Assembly: GCA_963668545.1 (NCBI GenBank)
Contig: OY764868.1
Coordinates: forward strand, 62,001-126,000
DNA: 64,000 bases
Reading direction: 5' to 3'
DNA from: G963662265 sp963668545
GTDB lineage: Bacteria > Spirochaetota > Spirochaetia > CADAEX01
The first letter of the stretch is position 1, and every line of letters starts with the position of its first letter. Positions 8,478-17,758 of this stretch are shown in pieces. Made by a program: the position numbers and the translations under genes. The notes beneath the pieces were generated by a model. That model did no database searches, was not told the DNA's origin, and worked only from the letters and a program-made list of their open reading frames with translations.

Positions 8478-9356
8478 TCAGAGTGTTTTTATTCTTTCCA
8501 TAACATCTTTCTCTGTTCCGGAGAACCTGCCTGGATTTTCCATTTTGATGCTTGTAAGAGCTGCTGCGAATTTTACCGCTTCATCCGGTCCCTCTTTAAG
8601 TCTTCTTGCAAGGTAGGATGCGAAACATGTATCGCCCCTTCCTGTTCTTCCGGAGAGGTTTGAAGGATTGAACGGGGCCCTGTAGAATTTCCCCCCTTTC
8701 AGAATTAGCACTTCTGTGTTGTGTGTTACCATTATTTCCTGTGCCCCCCATTCTGCAAGCATCTGAGCCCCTTTTTCCCTGTCTTTGGTTCCTGTCATTA
8801 TTTCAACTTCTGCTGCATCAGTTTTAAGAAAACTGATTTTCGGCAGCAGTTCTTTTTTTCTTTCCCAGTCCCTGAAAAGGAGTTTTCCCTCTTCGTTGCA
8901 TCTTAAGAGTCCCTGTGCATCTATTGCCACTTTTCCCCTTTCTGCAAGAAAAGTGATTATTTCATCTGGTATTTCCCCTCTGAAAAGACCTGCAAGATGG
9001 TATATATCTGTTTCATTTTCCGGCATATCGTCTGTTTTGAAATAATCAGCCTGAGAGAGAAGGGTCACCTTTCTTGTTTCCCTGTCTTCTGTCAGGTAAA
9101 TATTTTCTATTGAAGTTGTTTTTTCTGATTCAATAATTCTGACATCGGTTTTGCTGTCCTCTATGTACTGTATATCTTTCCAGTCTTCCTTTGCTGCTTT
9201 TGTGACAACAAGGACATCAGCACCGGCTTTTGATGCTGAGGCGGAAGAATAAATTACAGGTCCTCCTGTGAATCTTTCCTCCTTTTCATCGCCTCCCCTG
9301 TAGATCATGATATCTTTGGACACATGTCCTATCATTATAATATTATATTTTTTCAT
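8478..9356 (-). CDS. PfkB-family carbohydrate kinase
   Basis: 292 residues, typical for the ribokinase/PfkB family. The glycine-rich FTGGPVIYSSASASKAGA near residue 30 marks the substrate lid and binding region. SGRTGRGDTCFASYLARR carries the anion hole and the catalytic aspartate (D242). It phosphorylates a sugar or nucleoside with ATP in the cytoplasm; the exact substrate cannot be read. It has a good GGAGAAG ribosome-binding site and is divergent from 9481-10215. The shared 124-bp promoter region contains unusual AT-rich palindromes. Confidence 0.87.
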   Translation of the reverse strand: MKKYNIIMIGHVSKDIMIYRGGDEKEERFTGGPVIYSSASASKAGADVLVVTKAAKEDWKDIQYIEDSKTDVRIIESEKTTSIENIYLTEDRETRKVTLLSQADYFKTDDMPENETDIYHLAGLFRGEIPDEIITFLAERGKVAIDAQGLLRCNEEGKLLFRDWERKKELLPKISFLKTDAAEVEIMTGTKDREKGAQMLAEWGAQEIMVTHNTEVLILKGGKFYRAPFNPSNLSGRTGRGDTCFASYLARRLKEGPDEAVKFAAALTSIKMENPGRFSGTEKDVMERIKTL

Positions 9357-9470
9357 TTCTTCTTCTCCTGATTTAATTATAATGATATTGTCCTGAGATA
9401 AAAGAAAAAAATAATATTAAAATTTCGAATATTATTCATAATATTATCGGGAATTATAATATTATAATTT
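9331..9470. repeat. Cluster of ATAATATTA repeats and an AT palindrome in a divergent promoter region
   Basis: The nonamer ATAATATTA, or a one-base variant, recurs about five times between 9331 and 9466, including one copy inside the first codons of the PfkB gene. AATTATAATATTATAATT at 9452-9469 is a perfect 18-bp palindrome, placed just before the ribosome-binding site of the 9481 gene. These could be repeated binding sites for a regulator of both divergent genes, or simply very AT-rich promoter DNA. Confidence 0.45.
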
Positions 9471-9480
9471 GAGGTTCTGA

Positions 9481-10215
9481 ATGCTTAAGAAAAAGGTACT
9501 GTTCCTTATTTTTATTTCAGCAGTTCTCTATGCTTCAGGAGGCAGTGAAATCAAGCCTTACAAAAAAACTGCAATCGATGTGAATGAACCATCAGGGCTT
9601 GCATATTCAGTTTCGGAGGACTGTTTCCTGACAGTCAGCGATGAGGATTCCGCAGTTTACAAATTCAACAGGAACGGGGAAATTATCTCCATAATTGATA
9701 TTGATGGATATGATCTCGAAGGGGTTGCTGTCAGTGATGACGGAACAGTTTTTGTTGTGGATGAAGCTTATAAAGAGGTTATATCTGTTGATAAGGAAGG
9801 GCGGGAGACCGGCCGGTTCAAGCTTGATATTGAGTGTTCCAGAAACAAGGGGCCTGAAGGTATCTGCATTGATGATGAAAATCATCTTTATATAATCAAT
9901 GAAAAAAATCCCGGCCTGGTTATGGTCTATGATTTTTCGGGAAAGAGGATAAATGAGTATCTGCCCGGGGCTGCCTCTGATTATTCCTCAATCTGTTATG
10001 ACAGGCAAAGCAGGCAGTTCTGTCTGCTGAGTGATGAGGACCGTTCTCTCAGTTTCTGGCATCCTGAATCCGGAATCTCCTGCAGATACATGATTGATGT
10101 CAGAAATCCTGAAGGGGTGGTTGTAGGGAATGATGGCCAGATATATATTATATCTGACAGTGAGAGGGTTTTTTATGTTTTCAAACCTCTTAAGACTTCT
10201 TCCGATAAAAAATAA
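9481..10215 (+). CDS. Exported beta-propeller protein of the SdiA-regulated (YjiK) type
   Basis: 244 residues. A signal peptide covers about residues 1-19 (LFLIFISAVLYASGG), again without a lipobox cysteine. The rest is a repeat of propeller blades with YDLEGVAVSDDGTVFVVDE and GPEGICIDDENHLYIINEK, the pattern of the SdiA-regulated/YjiK family and related six-bladed propellers. It should be periplasmic or surface exposed. Its biochemical role is unknown in the family. It is preceded by a GAGG ribosome-binding site and followed after 45 bp by the aldose epimerase gene. Confidence 0.65.
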   Translation: MLKKKVLFLIFISAVLYASGGSEIKPYKKTAIDVNEPSGLAYSVSEDCFLTVSDEDSAVYKFNRNGEIISIIDIDGYDLEGVAVSDDGTVFVVDEAYKEVISVDKEGRETGRFKLDIECSRNKGPEGICIDDENHLYIINEKNPGLVMVYDFSGKRINEYLPGAASDYSSICYDRQSRQFCLLSDEDRSLSFWHPESGISCRYMIDVRNPEGVVVGNDGQIYIISDSERVFYVFKPLKTSSDKK

Positions 10216-10259
10216 ATTTAACCTTTTTTTTGATTAATATATAAATTATTATTAAGTGT

Positions 10260-11282
10260 ATGGATATTGTCGAAGAACATTTTGGCTATCTGGATGATAG
10301 CGAAATAAAAAAAATAACATTGAAAAATGGTTCCGGGATATCGGTTTCATTAATTAATTACGGAGCCATAGTTCAGTCAATGATTGTTCCTGACAGATTC
10401 GGAAACAGTGCGGAAATAACCCTTAACTTTGATAATCTTGAAGATTATGTTAAAGATACCAGCTATCTCGGGGCAACAGTCGGACGTTTTGCCAACAGGA
10501 TTAAAAATGGGTTTTTCCGGATTGACGGAGAAAATTTCCATGTGAATATAAATGAGAACGGTAAAAATCACCTTCACGGGGGAATTTGCGGTTTTAACAA
10601 GAAAATATGGTCCTTTGAATCCTGGAAAAATGACAGGATTGCCAGTGTGAGAATGAAATATATGAGTCCTGACGGAGAGGAGGGGTATCCCGGCAATCTC
10701 AGTGTTGAGGTTACATATACACTTGATGAAAAGAACTGTTTTATTATCAACTACCTGGCAGAAACTGATAAAAAAACCCCTGTAAATCTGACAAATCACA
10801 CCTACCTCAATCTATCAGGAACAGAAGACAGAAAAACAGTTCTGGGTCATCTTCTCCAGGTTAACAGCGGTTTTTATATTGAAACAGATGATGAAAAAAT
10901 CCCCACAGGGAGAATTCTTGATGTCAAGGAAGGTCCCTGGAATTTCAAGGAGCTGAGAAGAATAGGAGAGCGTATACGGGAAACAGGTACAGGTTATGAT
11001 GAGTGCTATATTTTCCCTTCTGACCGGGGGAAAATGTATCATGCGCTCACTCTTTTTGATCCACTGTCAGGGAGAAAACTTGATATCTATACTGACAAGC
11101 CAGGAGTTCAGATTTATACAGCCAACCACCTTGATCCCCCCCATAAGGCAATATGCTGTGAAACACAGAATTATCCCGACAGCGTAAACCATTCTGATTT
11201 CCCTGATCCTTTTATTTCTCCGGGGGAGATTTACAACAGAACTGTTTTCTGCAGATTTACAATTTCCGATGATTATGTTTAG
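10260..11282 (+). CDS. galM: Aldose 1-epimerase (galactose mutarotase)
   Basis: 340 residues, the usual GalM length. It interconverts alpha and beta anomers of hexoses. The family motifs are visible: GATVGRFANRIKNGFF near residue 75, NHLHGGICGFNKKIW (catalytic His), TNHTYLNLSG (second His) and the glutamate region GVQIYTANHL late in the protein. There is no clear Shine-Dalgarno sequence before the ATG. A TATTAT box ends 7 nt upstream, but no good -35 is seen, so a leaderless start is only possible. The neighbouring sugar kinase and transport genes fit a carbohydrate-use region. Confidence 0.93.
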   Translation: MDIVEEHFGYLDDSEIKKITLKNGSGISVSLINYGAIVQSMIVPDRFGNSAEITLNFDNLEDYVKDTSYLGATVGRFANRIKNGFFRIDGENFHVNINENGKNHLHGGICGFNKKIWSFESWKNDRIASVRMKYMSPDGEEGYPGNLSVEVTYTLDEKNCFIINYLAETDKKTPVNLTNHTYLNLSGTEDRKTVLGHLLQVNSGFYIETDDEKIPTGRILDVKEGPWNFKELRRIGERIRETGTGYDECYIFPSDRGKMYHALTLFDPLSGRKLDIYTDKPGVQIYTANHLDPPHKAICCETQNYPDSVNHSDFPDPFISPGEIYNRTVFCRFTISDDYV

Positions 11283-11317
11283 ATTAAAGTGCAGATCTTT
11301 CTGAATTGGAGAAGATA

Positions 11318-12340
11318 ATGGCAGACAGTAACGGTGTAACAGATTTCAGAAGCGATACAGTAACAAAACCTTCTGACGGGATGAGGAAGGCAATGTATGA
11401 GGCTGAAGTCGGTGATGATGTTTTCGGTGATGATGCCACTGTAAACAGACTTGAAGAAAAAATTGCTGATATGACAGGCCTTGAAAGAGCCATGTTCGTT
11501 TCAAGCGGTACCCAGTCAAATCTACTTGCAATCATGAGCCACTGTGAAAGGGGCGATGAGTATATCGCGGGGCAGACTGCTCACTGTTATAATCATGAGG
11601 GGGGAGGAGCCGCAGTACTTGGAAGTGTTCAGCCTCAGCCTGTTGATTTTGAAAGTGACGGTACAATTTCCCTGGAAACTGTAAAAAAAATGATAAAGCC
11701 GGATGATTTTCATTTTGCCCGGACAAAACTGTTCTGTCTTGAGAATACCAAGGACGGAAAAGTCCTTCCCCTTGATTATCTTGAAAAAGCATTTGATTTT
11801 GCAACAGAAAACAGGCTTCCCATGCATCTTGACGGAGCAAGGGTTTTCAATGCCTCAGTAAGCCTCGGGGTTAATGTATCAAAAATCTGCAGCGGCTTTG
11901 ATACTGTATCTGTGTGTCTGTCAAAAGGGCTAGGAGCCCCTGTCGGATCCCTTCTCTGCGGACCGTCTGATCTGATTAAAAAGGCCAGAAGATGGAGGAA
12001 GGTTGTCGGCGGAGGAATGAGGCAGGCAGGAATTATTGCGGCAGGAGGGCTTTATGCCCTTGAACACAATGTGGATAGACTGGCTGTGGACCACAGTAAT
12101 GCAGACCTTCTTAAAAGGCTTTTTGGGGAAATAGAGCAGGCTGAAATCCTTTCTGCTGATACAAATATGGTTTTCTGCAGATTCAGGGATACTGATGTTA
12201 ATGAGCTTGCCGAATACCTGAAAAAAGAGGGAATAATTATCCTTCCCGGTAGAGTTGTGAGGTTTGTAACCCATATCAACATTACGGAAGATGATGTTGC
12301 AAAGCTATCAGCTGCTGTAAAAAGCTATTACAGTAAATAG
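11318..12340 (+). CDS. ltaE: Low-specificity L-threonine aldolase
   Basis: 340 residues from the ATG at 11318, which has GGAGAAG 4-5 nt upstream; a TTG 12 bp earlier overlaps that site and is unlikely. It is a PLP enzyme cleaving L-threonine or L-allo-threonine to glycine and acetaldehyde. The N-terminal DFRSDTVTKPSDGM, the VGDDVFGDDATVNRLE block, HLDGARVFNA with the PLP-binding Asp (D172), and the Schiff-base lysine K203 in CLSKGLGAPVGSLLCG are all in place. It ends one base before the convergent gene at 12342. Confidence 0.93.
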   Translation: MADSNGVTDFRSDTVTKPSDGMRKAMYEAEVGDDVFGDDATVNRLEEKIADMTGLERAMFVSSGTQSNLLAIMSHCERGDEYIAGQTAHCYNHEGGGAAVLGSVQPQPVDFESDGTISLETVKKMIKPDDFHFARTKLFCLENTKDGKVLPLDYLEKAFDFATENRLPMHLDGARVFNASVSLGVNVSKICSGFDTVSVCLSKGLGAPVGSLLCGPSDLIKKARRWRKVVGGGMRQAGIIAAGGLYALEHNVDRLAVDHSNADLLKRLFGEIEQAEILSADTNMVFCRFRDTDVNELAEYLKKEGIIILPGRVVRFVTHINITEDDVAKLSAAVKSYYSK

Positions 12341-12341
12341 C

Positions 12342-13457
12342 TTATTTTCCTTTTTTATTAAGATATTTATACAGAAGTGGCAGAAAGTGTCTGTTGTCAG
12401 CTGTTATATAATTCATCCTTCCCCCCATTCTTGAGAAAGTCTTGCAGTATCTGAGATAATAAGCAGGGTCATCCTGTTCAGGTTCCGAATCTGAGTTCCA
12501 GTCCCATGTTGATTGAGCAATATCAACCACATATATTGAAAAATCGCTGATAACCCTTTTTTCATTAATAGCTTTATTTCTGGACATGGACAGGGATTTT
12601 TCAAATATCATCGGGGACATTACGGCGGATCCCAGTGAAATATATACTCCTCCCTCAAGTCTGTTGATGTTCTCTGCATAAGCAAGAAAATCTCTCTCTG
12701 CACACCTTCCGACAGCTGCCCCTGAATTCATAGGATGTGTATATATAATATCATGTCCTATCATCGGGTGTCCTGTGAAAGGTATACTGCTGTTGAATGC
12801 TCCGGACTGTACGCTGCAGTTTTTATATTTATGTTTTATCTTGAGCATTCCTTCTTTCAGGGAAAATTTTTCTATTTTTTCAAGAAAATCCCATCCTGCT
12901 GCATGTTTTTCCGCTGTTAGTTTTCCACTGAAAAGCTGCTCCTTTAAATTATCTTTGTCAGGAATATAAATCCCGTCATTATAAATCATTTTACCTACAG
13001 CCTCTCCGTAACCTGATCCTTCCCATGCTCCTGCTGTAATTGCAAGATTGATAAAAAAACCTGTTTCCTCCCAGATCCCGAAGCTTCCGGTTTTAACATT
13101 TTCCCTCACATCTTCGCTTGTTTCTCCAATAAATGAAAGTTCCCAGTCATGTATGATCCCCGCTCCGTTGGTTGCCAGGTGGTCAAGCCATTTTTCCTGT
13201 ACCAGTCTGTTCAGTACAGGGTAGAGCTTGTTTTTTATTGTATGAGCCCCGAACGCTGTCATAACAGTTCCGCCCCGTTTTTTTGCCTCGATTATTTTTT
13301 CTGCAGTTTCTTCAATTTTATCCTTAAGGAGATCCGGAGCTTCACTATCTGCTTTACCTATAAGAAAATCTGCAGTGTCTGAATGTTCAATTTTAACCTT
13401 GTTTTTTCTTTCGGCAAGTGATTTGAAATCTATATTATCGCGGTTGAACAGTTCCAT
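12342..13457 (-). CDS. Deoxyhypusine-synthase-like protein of unknown bacterial function
   Basis: 371 residues. The central pattern GGTVMTAFGAHTIKNKLYPVL, then HLATNGAGIIHDWELSFIGETSEDV, resembles a bacterial family related to deoxyhypusine synthase, in which NGAG-IHD-E stands where the eukaryotic enzyme binds NAD and spermidine. A later IPFTGHPMIGHDIIYTHPMNSGAAVG block also fits that family. Bacteria lack eIF5A, so a different substrate is expected. The identification is from remembered family motifs and is moderately sure. It has a GGAG ribosome-binding site and stands alone on the minus strand. Confidence 0.5.
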   Translation of the reverse strand: MELFNRDNIDFKSLAERKNKVKIEHSDTADFLIGKADSEAPDLLKDKIEETAEKIIEAKKRGGTVMTAFGAHTIKNKLYPVLNRLVQEKWLDHLATNGAGIIHDWELSFIGETSEDVRENVKTGSFGIWEETGFFINLAITAGAWEGSGYGEAVGKMIYNDGIYIPDKDNLKEQLFSGKLTAEKHAAGWDFLEKIEKFSLKEGMLKIKHKYKNCSVQSGAFNSSIPFTGHPMIGHDIIYTHPMNSGAAVGRCAERDFLAYAENINRLEGGVYISLGSAVMSPMIFEKSLSMSRNKAINEKRVISDFSIYVVDIAQSTWDWNSDSEPEQDDPAYYLRYCKTFSRMGGRMNYITADNRHFLPLLYKYLNKKGK

Positions 13458-13594
13458 TGATATCTCCTTTTAATCCTTAAATCATATAAATTATTCTTTT
13501 TGCTTGCAATGCTGTTATATTTCTTTATATAGTTTGAATATACTTCATTATTTATCTATTGTGAAATTTTAAATGATATGACCTGTAAATCTGC

Positions 13595-13623
13595 TTGACT
13601 GGTGTATTTAAAGTTTTTAATAT
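13595..13623 (+). promoter_or_regulatory. Sigma70-type promoter of the potABCD-like operon
   Basis: TTGACT (13595-13600), 17-bp spacer, TAATAT (13618-13623). The expected start site near 13630 leaves a short leader with GGGAGGA before the TTG start codon at 13658. The position rules out translation from further upstream. Confidence 0.65.
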
Positions 13624-13657
13624 CAGAATTACATATATATACCGGGAGGATCTGTTA

Positions 13658-14863
13658 TTGAAAGATTTTCTTGTATTCGAGGGAATATCCAAGTCCTTCG
13701 GTCCTGTTCAGGTTGTAAAGGACCTGGACCTCTCTGTTGACAGGGGGGAGATTTTCAGTCTTCTCGGCCCTTCCGGCTGCGGGAAAACTACTCTCCTCCG
13801 CATATGCGCCGGATTTGAAAATCCTGACAGCGGAAAAATCATTCTAAACGGAATGGATATAACAAACCTTCCACCATTTAAACGTCCTGTTAATACCGTT
13901 TTTCAGAACTATGCTCTTTTCCCCCATCTTTCAGTCAGGAACAATATTGCTTTCGGACTCAGGATAAAGGGAATGGCAAAATCAGAGATTGATTCTGAGG
14001 TTGACAGGGCTCTTGATCTTATTCAGATGAAGGAATATGGGAACAGCTTTCCATCGGAAATCTCCGGGGGACAGAAGCAGCGGGTTGCCATAGCAAGGGC
14101 AATTGTAAATAAGCCGCAGCTTCTTCTTCTTGATGAGCCTCTTGCCGCTCTTGACCTGAAACTGAGACAGAAGATGCTGCTTGAACTTGATAATATTCAT
14201 GATGAGGTGGGGATAACATTCCTGTTTGTGACACATGACCAGGGTGAGTCCATGAGTCTTTCGGACCGGATAGCGGTAATGAACCTCGGAAAGATAGAGC
14301 AGGTAGGTACGCCTGCTGAAATATATGAAAGTCCTGTCTCAAGTTTTACAGCAGCTTTTATAGGCGATACCAACTTTTTTGAAGGAAACATCAAGTCACA
14401 GACCGCTAACATGGAGTATTCAATTATTGAGATTGAAGGGCTTCCTGATATAATCTGTTATAACGATCAGAAAAGATCTGACGGTGAGCATATATATCTG
14501 AGTCTCCGTCCTGAAAAACTGTTTATAGCATCAGAGAAGCCTGTTGAAAGGGAAAAGCAGAATATTCTTGAAGGTATTGTTGAAAACCGTGTGTATATGG
14601 GTTCCTATACGAAATACTGGGTCAGATGCGGAGAATGGCTTGTTGTTGCCATGCAGCCCCACCGGCATTTTCTTCTTGACCATGCACCTCCTGTCTGGGA
14701 TGACAGGGTCTGGCTTTACTGGCATGGGGATGACGGATTCATGCTGCAGAGATACCGGGAAAAGGATGAAACTCTTCTGACAATTCCTGATGATGAATTT
14801 TCAGACCTTGAGCCTGATATGCAGCCGGGAAAACTGTATGAAGAAATGGAGGGTGAGCTGTGA
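13658..14863 (+). CDS. potA: Spermidine/putrescine-type ABC transporter ATP-binding protein
   Basis: 401 residues from a TTG start at 13658, chosen because GGGAGGA lies 7 nt upstream and the promoter lies further upstream at 13595-13623. Walker A is GPSGCGKTT (about residues 37-45), the signature is ISGGQKQRV, Walker B is LLLLDEPLAALD, with the switch VTHDQGES. The C-terminal TOBE-containing tail is longer than in many PotA proteins (about 375-380). It energises the PotB/PotC channel encoded next, and its stop overlaps the GTG of potB. Confidence 0.9.
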   Translation: MKDFLVFEGISKSFGPVQVVKDLDLSVDRGEIFSLLGPSGCGKTTLLRICAGFENPDSGKIILNGMDITNLPPFKRPVNTVFQNYALFPHLSVRNNIAFGLRIKGMAKSEIDSEVDRALDLIQMKEYGNSFPSEISGGQKQRVAIARAIVNKPQLLLLDEPLAALDLKLRQKMLLELDNIHDEVGITFLFVTHDQGESMSLSDRIAVMNLGKIEQVGTPAEIYESPVSSFTAAFIGDTNFFEGNIKSQTANMEYSIIEIEGLPDIICYNDQKRSDGEHIYLSLRPEKLFIASEKPVEREKQNILEGIVENRVYMGSYTKYWVRCGEWLVVAMQPHRHFLLDHAPPVWDDRVWLYWHGDDGFMLQRYREKDETLLTIPDDEFSDLEPDMQPGKLYEEMEGEL

Positions 14864-15705
14864 AAAGAAGTGAATTCCTTCTTACCTTTCCTTCAGCTTT
14901 CTGGCTTTTCCTTTTTTTTATAATACCTGTAGGGATAGTAATAGTTATCAGCTTCAGAGGCTCTGATCCTTACGGTGGAATAATTCCTTTATGGACAGCA
15001 GAACCATACAGGAGTATTAATTTCCCGGTATACAGCTCTGTTCTTCTCCGCACACTGAGGCTGAGTATCCTTACAACAGTTATATGTCTTCTGACAGCGC
15101 TTCCTGTCTCATATGCAATGGCAAGACTTCCGAAAAAGCTTCAGGAGATTTGCCTGCTTCTCCTTGTTGTCCCTTTCTGGACAAATTTTCTTATCCGCAT
15201 TTACGCATGGAAGGTCCTTCTCCATCCTGACGGACTTCTGAAAATGCTGCTGACATCTTTGAAGCTGGTTTCTCCCGACGCCTCTCTTCTTTATACTGAA
15301 GGGGCTGTTCTTATGGTTCTTGTTTATACATACCTTCCCTTTGCAATCCTTCCCCTCTACAGTGCAGCTGAAAAATTTGATTTTGCCCTTATAGATGCAG
15401 CAAAGGACCTCGGGGCCAGGGGATGGCAGTCTGTTCTAAAGGTCTTTATTCCCGGAATAAGTGCCGGGATAATAAGTGCCTTTATGGTTGTTTTTATTCC
15501 TGTCCTGGGAAGCTATATCATACCTGAAATTGTCGGGGGGGCTGAAAGTGAAATGCTGGGGAATAAAATTGCCCAGAGGGTTTTTGTTGACAGGAACCTT
15601 CCCCGTGCAGGGGCCCTTTCTTCGCTTTTAATGCTTGTTATACTCTTCCCTTCAGTGATTTCACTCTTTTTCAGACGTAATTTTAAAAAGGAAATAACTG
15701 TATGA
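14860..15705 (+). CDS. potB: Spermidine/putrescine-type ABC transporter permease PotB
   Basis: 281 residues, six predicted membrane segments, with the MetI-like coupling loop ALIDAAKDLGARGWQSVLKVFIPG. It starts with GTG in a GTGA overlap with the potA stop. PotB and PotC form the inner-membrane channel for the ligand handed over by PotD. Gene order potA-B-C-D and the 4-bp overlaps between every pair are those of classical polyamine operons. The polyamine label is a family assignment, not proof of substrate. Confidence 0.9.
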   Translation: MKRSEFLLTFPSAFWLFLFFIIPVGIVIVISFRGSDPYGGIIPLWTAEPYRSINFPVYSSVLLRTLRLSILTTVICLLTALPVSYAMARLPKKLQEICLLLLVVPFWTNFLIRIYAWKVLLHPDGLLKMLLTSLKLVSPDASLLYTEGAVLMVLVYTYLPFAILPLYSAAEKFDFALIDAAKDLGARGWQSVLKVFIPGISAGIISAFMVVFIPVLGSYIIPEIVGGAESEMLGNKIAQRVFVDRNLPRAGALSSLLMLVILFPSVISLFFRRNFKKEITV

Positions 15706-16481
15706 AAACAGGACGGTATATTTTCCCCAGAATAATGCTTGTAACAACTCTCCTGTTCATATACATGCCTCTATTGATACTCATGATTAATTCTTTTAAC
15801 GGTTCAAGGTTCTCGACAGTGTGGGGCGGTTTTTCACTGAAATGGTATGTGAAGCTTTTTCATGACAGAAATATACGAAGAGCGCTTGTAAATACTGTTA
15901 TTGTAGCTGCATCCTCTGTTGCTGTCTCAACTGTCCTGGGAACTCTTGCCGGTGTTGTGCTTGTCAGATATAAATCAGTTCTCCAGAAAATACACCATAT
16001 ATTTATCACACTTCCCCTTATTGTCCCCGATATCCTCATGGGTATAAGCCTTCTTCTTTTTTTTATCGCTGCAGGATTCAGGCTCAGCCTGGGGACAATA
16101 ATCATCGGGCATATTACTTTCAGTATAAGCTATGTTGCTGCAACTGTTCAGGCCAGGTTCCAGGACTTTGATTTCAGTGTGGTTGAGGCTGCCCAGGACC
16201 TCGGGGCCGACAACTTCAGGGTTTTTTACAAAATATATATACCCCTGCTTTCTCCCGGTATTATCTCGGGGGCAATGCTTGCACTTACACTTTCGCTTGA
16301 TGATTTTGTAATTACTTTTTTTACAGCAGGACCAGGTTCTTCGACCCTTCCCATACAGATATACAGTATGATCAGGTTCGGAACCCCCCCTGTTATAAAT
16401 GCACTTTCCACAATATTTATATGCATCACATTCATGATAGTGCTGATTTATCAGCGCAGTAAAAGGAGTTTGTATAGATGA
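15702..16481 (+). CDS. potC: Spermidine/putrescine-type ABC transporter permease PotC
   Basis: 259 residues with about six membrane helices and the coupling loop VVEAAQDLGADNFRVFYKIYIP. It overlaps potB by 4 bp (ATGA) and potD by 4 bp, so the operon is translationally coupled. It is the second half of the inner-membrane channel of the importer. Confidence 0.9.
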   Translation: MKTGRYIFPRIMLVTTLLFIYMPLLILMINSFNGSRFSTVWGGFSLKWYVKLFHDRNIRRALVNTVIVAASSVAVSTVLGTLAGVVLVRYKSVLQKIHHIFITLPLIVPDILMGISLLLFFIAAGFRLSLGTIIIGHITFSISYVAATVQARFQDFDFSVVEAAQDLGADNFRVFYKIYIPLLSPGIISGAMLALTLSLDDFVITFFTAGPGSSTLPIQIYSMIRFGTPPVINALSTIFICITFMIVLIYQRSKRSLYR

Positions 16482-17545
16482 AAACTGAAAGCAGAAGGAT
16501 TACAATCTTTGCATTGATATGTATCCTTGTATCTTTTTTAACTGTTCTTTCCGGCTGTTCCAGAGGGGAGAAAAGTGTTCTTTATATCTACAACTGGTCT
16601 GATTATATTGATGAAGCTCTTGTAGAGGAATTTACCGAAAAAACCGGAATAGAGGTAATCAGTGATTATTTTGATTCCAATGAATCAATGTATGCAAAAC
16701 TCAAGGCAGGAGCCTCAGGTTATGACATTGTTTTTCCCACAAGCTATATGGTTGAGATTATGAATAAAGGAAGCATGCTTCTTGAGCTTGATCATGAAAA
16801 GATCCCCAACATCGGATATGTTGACAGAAAATTTCTTGCCATGTCTCCCGATTCAGGAATGAATTACAGTGTCCCCTATATGATAAGCACAACAGGGATA
16901 GGTGTTCTCGGCTCCAGGACAGGCTCCCCTGAAAAAATATCATGGAATATATTTTCTGATCCCGGATATGCAGGAAGAATGACAATGCTCAATGATGTTA
17001 GGGAGACTATTGGGGCTGCTCTCAAGTATCTTGGATATTCATACAACTCGATTGACACAGAAGAGCTTGAGAAAGCGGGAGATCTTCTTATAAGCTGGAA
17101 AAAGAACCTCGCAAAGTTTGAAAATGACCAGTACAAGAACGGTCTTGTAAGCGGGGAATTTTATATTTCCCAGGGCTATTCAGGAGATATCCTCCAGGTC
17201 CAGGAGGAAAATGAAGATATTTCCTTTATTGTACCTGAGGAGGGAACATCAATATCTGTAGATAATATGGTTATACTGAAAGACAGTAAAAATACTGAAA
17301 ATGCATACAGCTTCATTAATTATCTTCTGGAGCCTGAAGTTGCTGCACGCAACATAGAATATGTTTATTATCTTGCTCCAAATACAGAGGCATACAAGCT
17401 TCTCAGCAGAGAGATCCTTGAAGATCCTGCCGTGTTTATCACTGATGATGTTATAAACAGCTCTGAAATCCTCCTTGACCAGGGGGAGAATAATGTTCTT
17501 TACAGCAGGGTGTGGGACAGGGTTAAAGCTGCTACGGTTGACTAA
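16478..17545 (+). CDS. potD: Spermidine/putrescine-type ABC transporter binding lipoprotein PotD
   Basis: 355 residues. The signal peptide ends in a clear lipobox (TVLSGCSRG), so this one is a lipoprotein, unlike the other two binding proteins of the window. The mature start VLYIYNWSDYIDEALVEEF is the hallmark of PotD/PotF proteins, and ISTTGIGVL and GYSGDILQVQEE match the ligand-binding regions. It captures a polyamine or similar amine outside the membrane. It is last in potABCD and a long hairpin follows 13 bp after its stop. Confidence 0.92.
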   Translation: MKTESRRITIFALICILVSFLTVLSGCSRGEKSVLYIYNWSDYIDEALVEEFTEKTGIEVISDYFDSNESMYAKLKAGASGYDIVFPTSYMVEIMNKGSMLLELDHEKIPNIGYVDRKFLAMSPDSGMNYSVPYMISTTGIGVLGSRTGSPEKISWNIFSDPGYAGRMTMLNDVRETIGAALKYLGYSYNSIDTEELEKAGDLLISWKKNLAKFENDQYKNGLVSGEFYISQGYSGDILQVQEENEDISFIVPEEGTSISVDNMVILKDSKNTENAYSFINYLLEPEVAARNIEYVYYLAPNTEAYKLLSREILEDPAVFITDDVINSSEILLDQGENNVLYSRVWDRVKAATVD

Positions 17546-17557
17546 TGTGATCTGAGA

Positions 17558-17591
17558 ACAGATATGATTTTTGTTGAAAAATCATATCTGT
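17558..17591 (+). terminator. Long perfect hairpin after potD
   Basis: A perfect 15-bp stem (ACAGATATGATTTTT and its complement) with a GTTG loop. No T tract follows, although the 5' arm ends in five T. It is more likely an mRNA 3'-end or processing structure than a textbook terminator. Confidence 0.6.
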
Positions 17592-17675
17592 AATATGCTG
17601 AATCATTGAAACTGGTAATCAATTTCCAACTTTAATGATATTGTGTTAGAAATTCTTTAGAAATTGTGTATTTGC

Positions 17676-17705
17676 TTGACAGGAATATACTTCTTTCCCT
17701 ATTAT
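17676..17705 (+). promoter_or_regulatory. Promoter of the phosphonate synthesis genes
   Basis: TTGACA (17676-17681), 18-bp spacer, TATTAT (17700-17705). The expected start is near 17712, leaving about 47 nt of leader that ends in an AAAGGTGG ribosome-binding site. Confidence 0.65.
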
Positions 17706-17758
17706 TCTTTGATTTTTATGTTCATAAACTGAACAACGGAAGTTAAAGGTGGAAATTG

